Source: Ruminiclostridium sp. (GTDB lineage Bacteria; Bacillota; Clostridia; Oscillospirales; Oscillospiraceae). Taken from it: DNA of 9,659 nt. How positions within the stretch are numbered: position 1 is the stretch's first letter; every line of letters begins with the position of its first letter. The stretch covers positions 1 to 9,659 of the forward strand of contig JABUSR010000230.1 in the NCBI GenBank assembly GCA_021442645.1, read 5' to 3'. The position numbers and the translations under genes were made by a program. A model generated the notes under the pieces. It saw only the letters and a program-made list of their open reading frames with translations. It had not been told where the DNA came from and did not search any database. Shown piece after piece: positions 1-7,041 of this stretch.

Positions 1-96
1 ATATCATTGTACACCATGAGACATGAAGTTTTTATAGCCTCGCAGGCTAAGAAGTTAGCTTGAGAGGCTAAGATCGCAGAAAAAGTTCACAGCATT
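1..96. other. Non-coding 3' flank of the cobalamin operon
   Basis: This is the only stretch without a gene. It is AT-richer than the operon (38 G or C in 96 bases). It contains the two hairpin units described separately and short A and T runs, but no GC-rich hairpin followed by a T tract on either strand. An ATG on the minus strand at 15-17 opens a frame running out of the window, but nothing resembling a ribosome binding site precedes it, so no gene is called. Confidence 0.6.
35..76. repeat. Two imperfect 21-bp tandem units, each an inverted repeat
   Basis: Unit one (35-55) and unit two (56-76) match at 14 of 21 positions and share AGGCTAAGA at 44-52 and 65-73. Unit one holds TAGCCT/AGGCTA, a 6-bp stem with a 3-base loop (35-49). 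Unit two holds TTAGC/GCTAA (55-59 with 67-71), extended by a T-G wobble and one T-A pair on the plus strand. Their location just past the cobC stop suggests an mRNA 3'-end structure, a small intergenic repeat or the edge of another element. Neither hairpin is followed by a T tract on the minus strand, so an intrinsic terminator is not supported. Confidence 0.5.
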
Positions 97-666
97 TCAA
101 AACCGGGCTTCAATGCTGACAATGCCGTTTTCATACACACACGAGATCCATTCCCCGTTTGCGATATGATAAGCATAAAAATCCTTGCGGGGAACAGCGT
201 ATCGTTCCATAATCGCCATGATGACACCTCCGTGGACAACAAACGCGGCGGTGTCATTTTTATTTAAGAAATCCATAACACGCGCAAAGGCATCACAGCA
301 GCGGGCTTTGAAATGCTCTGACGATTCACCGTCGGGGACAGGCCCTTTGCACCATGAATCAACCCATGCGCTGTATTCCGGACTGTCTGAAAGCTCATCG
401 GCGCTTTTCCCTTCGAACATCCCGAAATCCGTCTCCCGGAAATCGTCAATGACGGTATATTCCATTCCGGGAAAAAGGATCTCCGCCGATTGCCTCGCCC
501 GGAGCAGAGGACTTACAAACACCGCATCCACGCAGAAGCTTTCTTTCTTCAATTCCTCAATCTGCTTGATTCCTGCCTCGCAAAGAGGCTCATCTGTTCG
601 TCCAATGTATTTTCTGCTCAGATTGCTGCTTGTTGCACCATGGCGTATGAAAATCAGTCTGTTCAC
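97..666 (-). CDS. cobC: Alpha-ribazole phosphatase CobC (histidine phosphatase family)
   Basis: CobC removes the 5' phosphate from alpha-ribazole phosphate or adenosylcobalamin phosphate, the last step of nucleotide loop assembly. The 189-residue protein is a phosphoglycerate-mutase-like histidine phosphatase: FIRHGAT at 6-12 with the phosphorylated His9, SPLLRARQSAE at 52-62 with a phosphate-binding Arg, ETDFGMFEG at 78-86 with the acid Glu78, and VVHGGV at 143-148 with the second catalytic His145. Family members differ widely in substrate, so the specific role rests on its place right after cobS. The start is GTG (664-666), fused to the cobS stop as GTGA; this start puts the beta strand and RHG motif at the expected N terminus. 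A GGGGG tract lies about 12 nt upstream. It is the last gene of the operon seen here. Confidence 0.92.
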   Translation of the reverse strand: MNRLIFIRHGATSSNLSRKYIGRTDEPLCEAGIKQIEELKKESFCVDAVFVSPLLRARQSAEILFPGMEYTVIDDFRETDFGMFEGKSADELSDSPEYSAWVDSWCKGPVPDGESSEHFKARCCDAFARVMDFLNKNDTAAFVVHGGVIMAIMERYAVPRKDFYAYHIANGEWISCVYENGIVSIEARF

Positions 667-1424
667 AGCAGCATACCCCCGACAAGAATACCGAGCAGCG
701 CGAAGAGCTCACAAAGCTGCAGGAAGAAACCGGCGGTATCACCGGTAACGCCTCCAAAGTTTTTCATGGCAAGTCTGCGATACTGCAGTGTCCAAAAAAC
801 AGCAAAAAGGATGCCGCCCAATCCGGAAACGAACCCCCATAATGCCATTACGACACAGGCCGCTGCCGCAAAAAGCACAAGAAACAGGATTGCTCCTTTT
901 CTGTCTGTATTGCCTGTCATGGAAGACAGCATTCCGTCTTTCCTTGCCTTGGGCAGATTTACGGCGCACAGTCCGGACAGGGCTCTGGACAAAACGAAAA
1001 CCGGCAGCATTGCGCCGGCAATCCCGTTCACAAACAGCTCATGATAAAGGCCGAGGGTCAGAAGAATGTAGACTCCGCAATAAATCACCGCAAACGCACC
1101 GCAATGGGAGTCCTTCATAATTTCGAGCTTGCGCTCCGTCGATTGATGGGAGGCCAGCGCGTCCACCGTATCCATGAAACCGTCCATGTGAATCCCACCG
1201 GAGATGAGCAGCGGCAGAACCGCCGCCACCACGGCATAAAGTACCGGGCTTATCAAAAAAACGCTGCAAAGAAAGATCCAACCGCACTGTAAAAGTCCGA
1301 TGATAATTCCCACCGCCGGAAAAAAGCAGATCAGATATTTTGTGATGTCGTCCTCCCACTCATATTGCGGTACGGGTATGACGCTGTATGCGGACAGCGC
1401 AGCCCAGAAAGCTTTAAGGAGCAT
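663..1424 (-). CDS. cobS: Adenosylcobinamide-GDP ribazoletransferase (cobalamin 5'-phosphate synthase) CobS
   Basis: CobS is a polytopic membrane enzyme that joins adenosylcobinamide-GDP to alpha-ribazole or its 5'-phosphate, giving adenosylcobalamin or its phosphate and GMP. At 253 residues it matches the family. The signature block GGIHMDGFMDTVDAL sits at 76-90, with the metal-binding-type acidic residues of the HxDGxxDTxDA motif, followed by EIMKDSHCGAFAV at 101-113 and a late FGGVTGDTAGFFLQLCEL at 223-240. Hydrophobic segments near 31-56, 60-75, 112-126, 134-150, 178-197, 200-212 and 238-253 fit a membrane protein. ATG at the 3' end of cobU is preceded by GGGAG with 9-nt spacing. Its TGA overlaps the cobC GTG start by 3 bases within a four-base GTGA junction. 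Confidence 0.95.
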   Translation of the reverse strand: MLLKAFWAALSAYSVIPVPQYEWEDDITKYLICFFPAVGIIIGLLQCGWIFLCSVFLISPVLYAVVAAVLPLLISGGIHMDGFMDTVDALASHQSTERKLEIMKDSHCGAFAVIYCGVYILLTLGLYHELFVNGIAGAMLPVFVLSRALSGLCAVNLPKARKDGMLSSMTGNTDRKGAILFLVLFAAAACVVMALWGFVSGLGGILFAVFWTLQYRRLAMKNFGGVTGDTAGFFLQLCELFALLGILVGGMLL

Positions 1425-1935
1425 CGGGCAAGTCTCCCTTCTCGGCCATCGGCACGCCGTTTCTCATAGTAATGCAGATATCCGCTCTGTCGGCAAGGCG
1501 ACGGTTTATATGATTGAGCGTCCGGATATAATCGGCGGTCTCATCATCAAAGCCTTCCGGCGAAAGACCTGCGATGCTGACAGCGACAAGCGTATTGCAG
1601 CGCTTTTGCAGAGCGTATATATCCGCAAGCACCTCATCGCCGCTGCCGTCCCTGCCGAAGAGGACATTGGCAAGCAGATTGGAAACATCCTCAAGAAGCA
1701 CAACGGCATTCTCTGCAATGGAAGCTTTGCCCACCTCACAGGGACATTCCAGCGTATGAAAGTTCAGACCTTCCCGCTGCTTTCTGTGCTTTTGGATTCG
1801 TTCTCCGTTTTCCTCCGTTGCGGGAAGCATCGTCGCGATATAAAAGCGGTGATTCCCGCAGCTTGCCGTGAGTCTTTCGGCATAGCGGCTTTTTCCGCTG
1901 TTGTTTTCTCCGGTAATCAATATCAGTTTTCCCAT
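1414..1935 (-). CDS. cobU: Adenosylcobinamide kinase / adenosylcobinamide-phosphate guanylyltransferase CobU, divergent
   Basis: CobU phosphorylates adenosylcobinamide and transfers GMP to form adenosylcobinamide-GDP, the acceptor for CobS. The 173-residue length fits the family. Seen directly are a P-loop GENNSGKS at 9-16, FYIATM at 31-36, RIQKHR at 46-51, LLEDVSNLLANVLF at 80-93 and the late NHINRRLADRAD block at 141-152 followed by NGVP. By eye His50 in RIQKHR corresponds to the histidine that is guanylylated in Salmonella CobU. The Asn-Glu-Val-Gly-x-Gly-Ile-Val-Pro segment usual in the C-terminal half is absent; SIAGLSPEGF (120-129) takes its place. Context between cobT and cobS supports the assignment, but full bifunctionality is not certain. 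It overlaps cobT by 13 bp and cobS by 11 bp. GGAG lies only 4 nt before ATG. Confidence 0.88.
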   Translation of the reverse strand: MGKLILITGENNSGKSRYAERLTASCGNHRFYIATMLPATEENGERIQKHRKQREGLNFHTLECPCEVGKASIAENAVVLLEDVSNLLANVLFGRDGSGDEVLADIYALQKRCNTLVAVSIAGLSPEGFDDETADYIRTLNHINRRLADRADICITMRNGVPMAEKGDLPDAP

Positions 1936-3029
1936 TTATCTCCACTGCCTTTCACCGTAAAGGCATCCCCTTGGCGAATCTCATCAAGATACCCGTCGTT
2001 GATTCCGGCGGTCTCAAAGGTGGCCATATCGTTAATTACGGCGCAGGCCGCTTTCAGTACCTGAAAGGCCAGCGGGCAGCCGCTTCCTTCCCCGAGACGC
2101 ATATCCAGATGGAATATGGGCTCCAGCTCCATAGCCTCCATGGCAAGGCGGTAGCCGAGCTCAAAGGAGGCGTGGCTGGGAATCAGATACCCTCGTACCT
2201 CCGGGCAAAGGCGACAGGCGCACAGGGCTGCTACGGCAGAGATAAAGCCGTCAATTACAACCGGCCGTCGGGAAGCAGCCCCGCCGAGAAAGGCGCCGCA
2301 CATGGCACAGAGGTCGTATCCCCCAAGCTTTGAAAGCACATCTATGACATCGTTTTGATTCGGTCGGTTCACCCTGATTGCCTGCCGGATCACCGCCTTT
2401 TTCTTTGTGAAGGCATCATCGGTCAAGCCGCCGCCCCGACCGGTCACAAGCTCAATGTCCCTATCCAGCAATACGGCCAGAACCGCCGAGGAGGTGGTGG
2501 TATTTCCAATACCCATTTCTCCCACGCCCAGCGCATCAGCCTTTGTTTCCATGGCAAGCTCGGTACCAATGCGAATGGCTCTGAGTGCCTGCTCCCGGGT
2601 CATGGCGGGACCTTCGGCAATGTTGTCGGTGCCATAGGCAATTTTGCGGTTGATGACTGCGGGCTCTTCGATGTCTGCGTTTACCCCCACATCGCACACG
2701 CTTATGCCGCAGCCGAACTGCCTGCACAGAACAGCCGCTCCGGTCTTGCCCTTTGTCAGGTTTACCGTCTGCCGGAGAGTAACCGACCGAGGGGCACTGG
2801 AAACTCCCTCCCGAACGACGCCGTTATCGGCGGAGAATACCAAAAGCCGGGGTTTCTCTATCCCGTTGTGTACTCTTCCGGTGATTCCCGCCAGTTGTAC
2901 AGACAGCTCCTCCAGACGTCCGAGACTTCCGGGAGGCTTTGCAAGCTCCGCCTGCCGTCTGCGTGCCTTCTCCATGGCTTCTTCATCCAAAGGTCGTATG
3001 CTGTTTAATATCTTCTGTAATGCTTCCAT
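1923..3029 (-). CDS. cobT: Nicotinate-nucleotide--dimethylbenzimidazole phosphoribosyltransferase CobT
   Basis: CobT activates the lower-ligand base: nicotinate mononucleotide plus 5,6-dimethylbenzimidazole (or a related base) gives alpha-ribazole 5'-phosphate and nicotinate. At 368 residues it is near the family norm. Landmarks are KPPGSLGRLE at 31-40, SADNGVVREGVS at 66-77, GVGEMGIGNTT at 168-178, PVVIDGFISAVAAL at 256-269 and RLGEGSG at 311-317. Glu314 in RLGEGSG aligns by eye with the proposed catalytic base (Glu317 in Salmonella), and ATFETAGIN follows near the C terminus. It has a group of cysteines unusual to my eye (241, 244, 270, 272, 275, 318). ATG is preceded by a doubled GGAGTGGAG. 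The stop lies 13 bp inside cobU. Confidence 0.96.
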   Translation of the reverse strand: MEALQKILNSIRPLDEEAMEKARRRQAELAKPPGSLGRLEELSVQLAGITGRVHNGIEKPRLLVFSADNGVVREGVSSAPRSVTLRQTVNLTKGKTGAAVLCRQFGCGISVCDVGVNADIEEPAVINRKIAYGTDNIAEGPAMTREQALRAIRIGTELAMETKADALGVGEMGIGNTTTSSAVLAVLLDRDIELVTGRGGGLTDDAFTKKKAVIRQAIRVNRPNQNDVIDVLSKLGGYDLCAMCGAFLGGAASRRPVVIDGFISAVAALCACRLCPEVRGYLIPSHASFELGYRLAMEAMELEPIFHLDMRLGEGSGCPLAFQVLKAACAVINDMATFETAGINDGYLDEIRQGDAFTVKGSGDKWEN

Positions 3030-3030
3030 T

Positions 3031-3549
3031 CTAATACTCCACTCCCAACCGTGCAGCTATGCCTTGATCGTATGGGTGTCTGACCTTGTTCATCTCCGTA
3101 ACATAATCGGCAAGAGCGACAAGCCGGTCGGATGGATTTCGTCCGGTAATCACCACTTCAAGCCCGTCCTGTTTATTCCGGAGAAAATCGCACAGCAGGG
3201 TCTCGTCTACAAAGTGATGATTACAGGCCGATACGATCTCATCAAGCACAAGCATATCGGCAGATGCTGAGATATTCAGAATTGTTTCCAGCATTGGCGA
3301 ATACTCCCTTGCCGCTTTCTCCCGCTGCTCGGGCGTCATATTCCGATACAGGCAGGAAACCGTGTAGCCCCGAAACACCGTGATACCCGGCACGGTGTCG
3401 AGAACGCCAAGCTCAGAGGATTTGCCGTTTTTCATAAATTGGGAAAACAGTACCTTTTTTCCCGCTCCCGCCCCACGGACTGCAAGACCCACAGCGGCTG
3501 TGGTTTTTCCTTTTCCGTTTCCGCAGTAAATATGTATCATCCCGCTCAT
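3031..3549 (-). CDS. cobO: Cob(I)yrinic acid a,c-diamide adenosyltransferase (CobO/CobA/BtuR type)
   Basis: This enzyme transfers the 5'-deoxyadenosyl group of ATP to Co(I) corrinoids to form the upper ligand of coenzyme B12. The 172-residue protein belongs to the BtuR/CobO/CobP family, not the PduO or EutT families. It has a P-loop GNGKGKTT at 10-17, FMKNGKSSELG at 38-48, the acidic VLDEI at 101-105, ITGRNPSDRL at 134-143 and a C-terminal block with ADYVTEM and KVRHPYDQGI. It is a compact form without the N-terminal extension seen in proteobacterial homologues. The start at Met1 is preferred over the in-frame ATG at Met4 because GAGG lies 7 nt before Met1. The TAG stop ends one base before the cobT ATG, so the two are probably translationally coupled. 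Confidence 0.95.
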   Translation of the reverse strand: MSGMIHIYCGNGKGKTTAAVGLAVRGAGAGKKVLFSQFMKNGKSSELGVLDTVPGITVFRGYTVSCLYRNMTPEQREKAAREYSPMLETILNISASADMLVLDEIVSACNHHFVDETLLCDFLRNKQDGLEVVITGRNPSDRLVALADYVTEMNKVRHPYDQGIAARLGVEY

Positions 3550-3551
3550 GG

Positions 3552-5015
3552 CTATACCTCACGGTTCAAAATCCGATAGATGAGTTCCATATCAAGTCCG
3601 CTTCGGACAGCATCCGCCAGAGCGTCGTACTGTCTTTCCTTATACTGCTTTATATCAAGGGAATTGAGCCCTTCCGGGTCGATTCCTTTCCTTTGACACA
3701 GAGCCCGCAGTACGGCATCGGCGATTCCCGGCGCATCGAAAAGGCCATGTACATAGCTGCCGTACACATTGCCGCATTCCGTTACAGCGGGCAGGGGCAT
3801 ATCGCTTCTCCCCATGTGAATCTCGTAGCCCTCATAGTCAAGCCCGTTCAGCCCGGAAAACAAGCCGCACAATCTGCCGATTTTCCCCTTTGCCTGAATC
3901 TGAATCTTTTCATCGGAAAAGACCGTATCCATATTCAGCAGCTCCATTCCCGCAAGCTCCGTCACGCCGCCGGACTCCGTCAGTAAGGGGTCGGACACGC
4001 GGTTTCCGAGCATCTGATAGCCTCCGCAGATACCGAAGATCGGGGTTCCGGCAGAGGCGGCCTTTTTCACCGCTGCCTCCAGCCCCGACTGCCTCAGCCA
4101 CAGCAGGTCGGAAATGGTGCTTTTGGTACCGGGCAGAATGATCATGTCCGGTGCATGGAGCTCGGAAATCCTGTCCACATAGCGCACAGATACATTTTCG
4201 TATCGCTCAAAGGGACTGAAATCGGTGAAGTTTGAAATGCGCGGCAGCTTTATGACGGCAATGTCCACAAGCCCGGTTACTTGCTTGTCTGTAAAGCGTT
4301 CTGTCAGACTGTCCTCATCGTCAATATCCACATGAACATAAGGAATAACGCCCGCCACGGGAACGCTGCAGAGCTCTTTTAGAGTTTTCAGCCCCGGCTC
4401 TAAAATAGAGCGGTCTCCGCGAAACTTGTTCACGACCGTGCCCTTGATGCGTTTCCGTTCCTCTTCCTCCAGCAGGGCGACCGTGCCGTACAGCTGGGCA
4501 AATACGCCGCCTCTGTCAATATCTCCCACAAGCAGAACGGGAGCATCTACAAGCTTTGCCAGCCCCATATTCACAATATCATCCTGCTTCAGGTTGATCT
4601 CCGCAGGGCTTCCGGCCCCCTCTATGACAATGATATCGTATTCGTCCGCAAGAGATTGATAAGCATTCAAAATCTCCGGGACAAGCTCGCGCTTTCTGCG
4701 AAAATACTCGCTTGCCCGCATATTTCCCAGCACTCTGCCGTTTACAATGACCTGACTGCCCACATCGGTGGTGGGTTTTAACAGAATGGGATTCATGCGC
4801 ACATCGGGCTCGATACCGGCGGCCTCCGCCTGAACCACCTGTGCCCGCCCCATCTCGCCTCCATCGGCGGTAATGAAGGAATTTAATGCCATATTCTGAC
4901 TTTTGAAGGGGGCGACCTTATAGCCGTCCTGTTTGAAAATCCGGCAGAGTCCGGCGCAGAGAAGGCTTTTGCCCGCATTGGACATTGTCCCCTGAATCAT
5001 AATGCTTTTTGCCAT
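3552..5015 (-). CDS. cobQ: Cobyric acid synthase, glutamine-hydrolysing (CobQ/CbiP)
   Basis: This cytoplasmic enzyme uses glutamine and ATP to amidate the b, d, e and g side chains of adenosylcobyrinic acid a,c-diamide, giving adenosylcobyric acid. At 487 residues it is full length. The N-terminal synthetase domain has a P-loop-like GTMSNAGKS at 9-17, the family signature KSQNMALNS at 38-46, an [12 protein letters not shown] segment at 131-142 and GDIDRGG at 164-170. The C-terminal class I glutamine amidotransferase domain carries the nucleophile Cys330 in [10 protein letters not shown] and a catalytic His423 in YVHGLFD. The KSQNMALNS sequence separates it from the related a,c-diamide synthase CbiA. 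ATG is preceded by AGAGGG with 7-nt spacing and starts 3 bp after the cobD stop. Only 2 bp separate it from cobO. Confidence 0.96.
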   Translation of the reverse strand: MAKSIMIQGTMSNAGKSLLCAGLCRIFKQDGYKVAPFKSQNMALNSFITADGGEMGRAQVVQAEAAGIEPDVRMNPILLKPTTDVGSQVIVNGRVLGNMRASEYFRRKRELVPEILNAYQSLADEYDIIVIEGAGSPAEINLKQDDIVNMGLAKLVDAPVLLVGDIDRGGVFAQLYGTVALLEEEERKRIKGTVVNKFRGDRSILEPGLKTLKELCSVPVAGVIPYVHVDIDDEDSLTERFTDKQVTGLVDIAVIKLPRISNFTDFSPFERYENVSVRYVDRISELHAPDMIILPGTKSTISDLLWLRQSGLEAAVKKAASAGTPIFGICGGYQMLGNRVSDPLLTESGGVTELAGMELLNMDTVFSDEKIQIQAKGKIGRLCGLFSGLNGLDYEGYEIHMGRSDMPLPAVTECGNVYGSYVHGLFDAPGIADAVLRALCQRKGIDPEGLNSLDIKQYKERQYDALADAVRSGLDMELIYRILNREV

Positions 5016-5018
5016 ATG

Positions 5019-6071
5019 TTATCCCTCTTGCAGTATTCTTTCCATTGCTGAAATAAGCTGCTCATTTTCCTCATGTTGACGTACAGCGATTCGGTACCAG
5101 CCGGAGCCGAGGCCATGGTAATTATCACAGTTGCGGATGGAGATTCCCTCTTCAAGCAGCCTTTCATGAAGCTTTCCCGGTGCTTTGAACAGAAGATAAT
5201 TAGCATCTGACGGGCAGGCCCAAAGCCCCAGCCCTGTCAGCGCATCGAAAAGCCATCGCTTTTCCCTCGCTATGGTTTCCTTGGCATGTGCCAGAAATGC
5301 CTGCTCCTTCAATGCGGCAATTCCCGCCGCCTGTGCAGGCACAGATACATTCCAGGGCTGCACCGTTTGCGACATTTTATAAAGCAGCTCCCGGTCGGCG
5401 GTGATGCAATAGCCCAGGCGCAGCCCTGCCATGCCGTAGTTTTTCGTAAAGGCCTTGAGAACAAAAAGCCGGGGATTGTCCGATACATTCGGCTTCATGC
5501 TTTCGCCGCCGTTGGATAAATCCAGAAAGCATTCATCGACAAACAGGCGAAAATCAAGCTCCGCAGATAAGGCGAGAATATCCTTCAAAAGGGATGGCTC
5601 GATCAGCCTGCCGGTGGGATTGTTGGGATTGCAGAGAAACACCGCCTCGGGGCGGGTCTTTTCCAGAAAGGGAAGAAAATCACGGTCAAGCCCAAAGCTG
5701 TTGTCTTCCCTCAAAGCATATCGGCTGATGGTGCAGCCCACCCGTCGGAGTCCGAGGGCATATTCGGAAAAGGTCGGCGAAAGCTCAACAGCCCGCTTCG
5801 GGGCAACCGCTTCGCAGTAGGAATAGATCAGCTCTGCCGCGCCGCTGCCGCAAAGGATGTATTCCGGCGGTACACCCTCAAATTCCGCAATGGCGGCAAT
5901 CAGTTTTCTGCAATAGGGATCGGGATAGCGGTGCAGATTGCAAAGCGATTCCCGCACGGTCTCCAGCACTCCGGGCGGCGTACCGTAGGGGTTTGTGTTT
6001 GCCGAATAATCCAGAAGCACCGGCTTTCCGTATATGTCTCCTCCGTGGGGATTGTTTGTCTGATAAAGCAT
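5019..6071 (-). CDS. cobD: L-threonine-O-3-phosphate decarboxylase CobD (PLP-dependent)
   Basis: This pyridoxal-phosphate enzyme decarboxylates L-threonine phosphate to (R)-1-amino-2-propanol phosphate, the linker used by CbiB. The 350-residue protein has the class I/II aminotransferase fold of histidinol-phosphate aminotransferase relatives. Visible features are DYSANTNPYG at 21-30, the phosphate-binding GSGAAELI at 75-82, NPNNPTG at 148-154, VDECFLDL at 178-185, the Schiff-base lysine Lys210 in KAFTKNYGMAGLRLGY, and a C-terminal YRIAVR with the carboxylate-binding arginine. From sequence alone it could be mistaken for HisC. Its place directly after cbiB, in a B12 operon with no histidine genes, supports CobD. 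It begins 13 bp after cbiB, with AGGAG 6 nt before ATG. The symbol here is the Salmonella CobD; in Pseudomonas nomenclature this protein is CobC. Confidence 0.92.
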   Translation of the reverse strand: MLYQTNNPHGGDIYGKPVLLDYSANTNPYGTPPGVLETVRESLCNLHRYPDPYCRKLIAAIAEFEGVPPEYILCGSGAAELIYSYCEAVAPKRAVELSPTFSEYALGLRRVGCTISRYALREDNSFGLDRDFLPFLEKTRPEAVFLCNPNNPTGRLIEPSLLKDILALSAELDFRLFVDECFLDLSNGGESMKPNVSDNPRLFVLKAFTKNYGMAGLRLGYCITADRELLYKMSQTVQPWNVSVPAQAAGIAALKEQAFLAHAKETIAREKRWLFDALTGLGLWACPSDANYLLFKAPGKLHERLLEEGISIRNCDNYHGLGSGWYRIAVRQHEENEQLISAMERILQEG

Positions 6072-6084
6072 GGTGTTCTCCTTG

Positions 6085-7041
6085 TCAAATCAGCAAAAGC
6101 TTTATCGCCGTGATCAGCGCCAGCATCAGAAAGGCGGACACCGTCATCAGTCTGCACGTTTTGGGAATGTCCTGTGCTTCCGGGTCGCGAATCGGGTCGC
6201 CGATGTACGGTTTTTTGTGCAGCACGCCATGATACCAGGCATCTCCGGACAGGCGCAGGCTCAACAGTCCGGCAACCATCGACTCCGTCTGTGCCGAATT
6301 TGGGCTTGCGTGCTTATATCGGTCTCGCAGGAAAATCCGCCATCCGTTTTTGCAGTTCATGTCCAGTATTGCTCCTGCCCCAAGGAGAAGAATGGCCGAT
6401 ACCCTTGCAGGGATGAAATTGGCGACATCATCCGCCTTTGCGGGAACAAGCCCGATATTGGTATAGGGCGGGTCTGTATAGCCCAGCATGGAATCCATAG
6501 TGTTGACTGCCTTGTAGAAAAATCCGAGGGGCGCACCGCCGAGAGCCATAAAGAGCATGGGTGCAATCACACCGTCGGAGGTGTTTTCGGCTGCCGTCTC
6601 AACAGCTGCCTTGATAATGCCCTCCCTGTCCAGTCGGCTCGTGTCCCTGCCCACGATCATGGAAACAGCCCGGTGGGCTTCTTCAAGTCCCTCGGCAGTA
6701 AGGGCTTTATAGACCTTCATGGTCTCCACCCGCAGAGATTTGACGGCCAAAATCTGCCAGCACATGATACTCTCCGCAGCGAGTCTGAGCCACGGGCTGA
6801 TGCACATACAGCCCCACAGCAGTGCCGCGGGCAAAGCCGTGGAGACCGTGACAACGATGAGCCACAGCAGACCTCCCGCGAGCCTTTCGCCGGTTTCGGT
6901 TTTGGAAAAAACGCTGCGGAAGGTTTTTTCCAAAGCGGAAATCAGCTTTCCGATTGCCACAACCGGATGGGGCAGCCCGTGAGGGTCACCTAACAGCAGG
7001 TCAATACCAAAGCCGATGAGCAGCGCATACAGCGACCGCAT
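6085..7041 (-). CDS. cbiB: Adenosylcobinamide-phosphate synthase CbiB
   Basis: CbiB is an integral membrane enzyme that amidates the propionate at ring position f with (R)-1-aminopropanol phosphate, giving adenosylcobinamide phosphate. The 318-residue length is normal for the family. Visible hallmarks are DLLLGDP then PHPV near residues 14-27, VGRDTSRL at 130-137, the EN..DGVIAP block at 152-161, KAVNTMDSMLGY at 177-188, DDVANFIPAR at 204-213 and SPNSAQTESMVAGLL at 246-260. Hydrophobic membrane segments are evident near 1-17, 55-80, 214-226 and 298-317. The start codon shares one base with the preceding TAA, and a strong GGGAGGGG lies 7 nt upstream, so translation is probably coupled to the fusion gene. 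The next gene makes its aminopropanol phosphate substrate. Confidence 0.95.
   Translation of the reverse strand: MRSLYALLIGFGIDLLLGDPHGLPHPVVAIGKLISALEKTFRSVFSKTETGERLAGGLLWLIVVTVSTALPAALLWGCMCISPWLRLAAESIMCWQILAVKSLRVETMKVYKALTAEGLEEAHRAVSMIVGRDTSRLDREGIIKAAVETAAENTSDGVIAPMLFMALGGAPLGFFYKAVNTMDSMLGYTDPPYTNIGLVPAKADDVANFIPARVSAILLLGAGAILDMNCKNGWRIFLRDRYKHASPNSAQTESMVAGLLSLRLSGDAWYHGVLHKKPYIGDPIRDPEAQDIPKTCRLMTVSAFLMLALITAIKLLLI

Noticed and set aside
1..17. Possible start of another minus-strand gene (ATG at 15-17)
   Set aside because: Only five complete codons are visible, and no Shine-Dalgarno sequence precedes it.
35..49. Possible rho-independent terminator after cobC
   Set aside because: The stem is only 6 bp and is followed on the minus strand by TAAAAACTT, not a T tract.
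1300..2064. Plus-strand open frame of 254 codons opposite cobS, cobU and cobT
   Set aside because: It lies antisense to well-supported overlapping genes, has no recognisable domain, and its length is explained by the codon bias of the minus-strand genes.
1923..3029. The SADNG variant in CobT as an active-site change (Asn69 where some homologues have His)
   Set aside because: As I recall, an ADNGV sequence is common in Clostridia CobT proteins, so it is probably normal lineage variation.
5019..6071. Histidinol-phosphate aminotransferase (HisC) instead of CobD
   Set aside because: The fold is shared, but the gene sits directly after cbiB inside a B12 operon with no histidine genes, which favours threonine-phosphate decarboxylase.
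6070..6993. Plus-strand open frame of 307 codons opposite cbiB
   Set aside because: It is antisense to a cbiB with full family motifs. The translation is low-complexity in character (His, Gln, Arg and Cys rich) and has no family signature.
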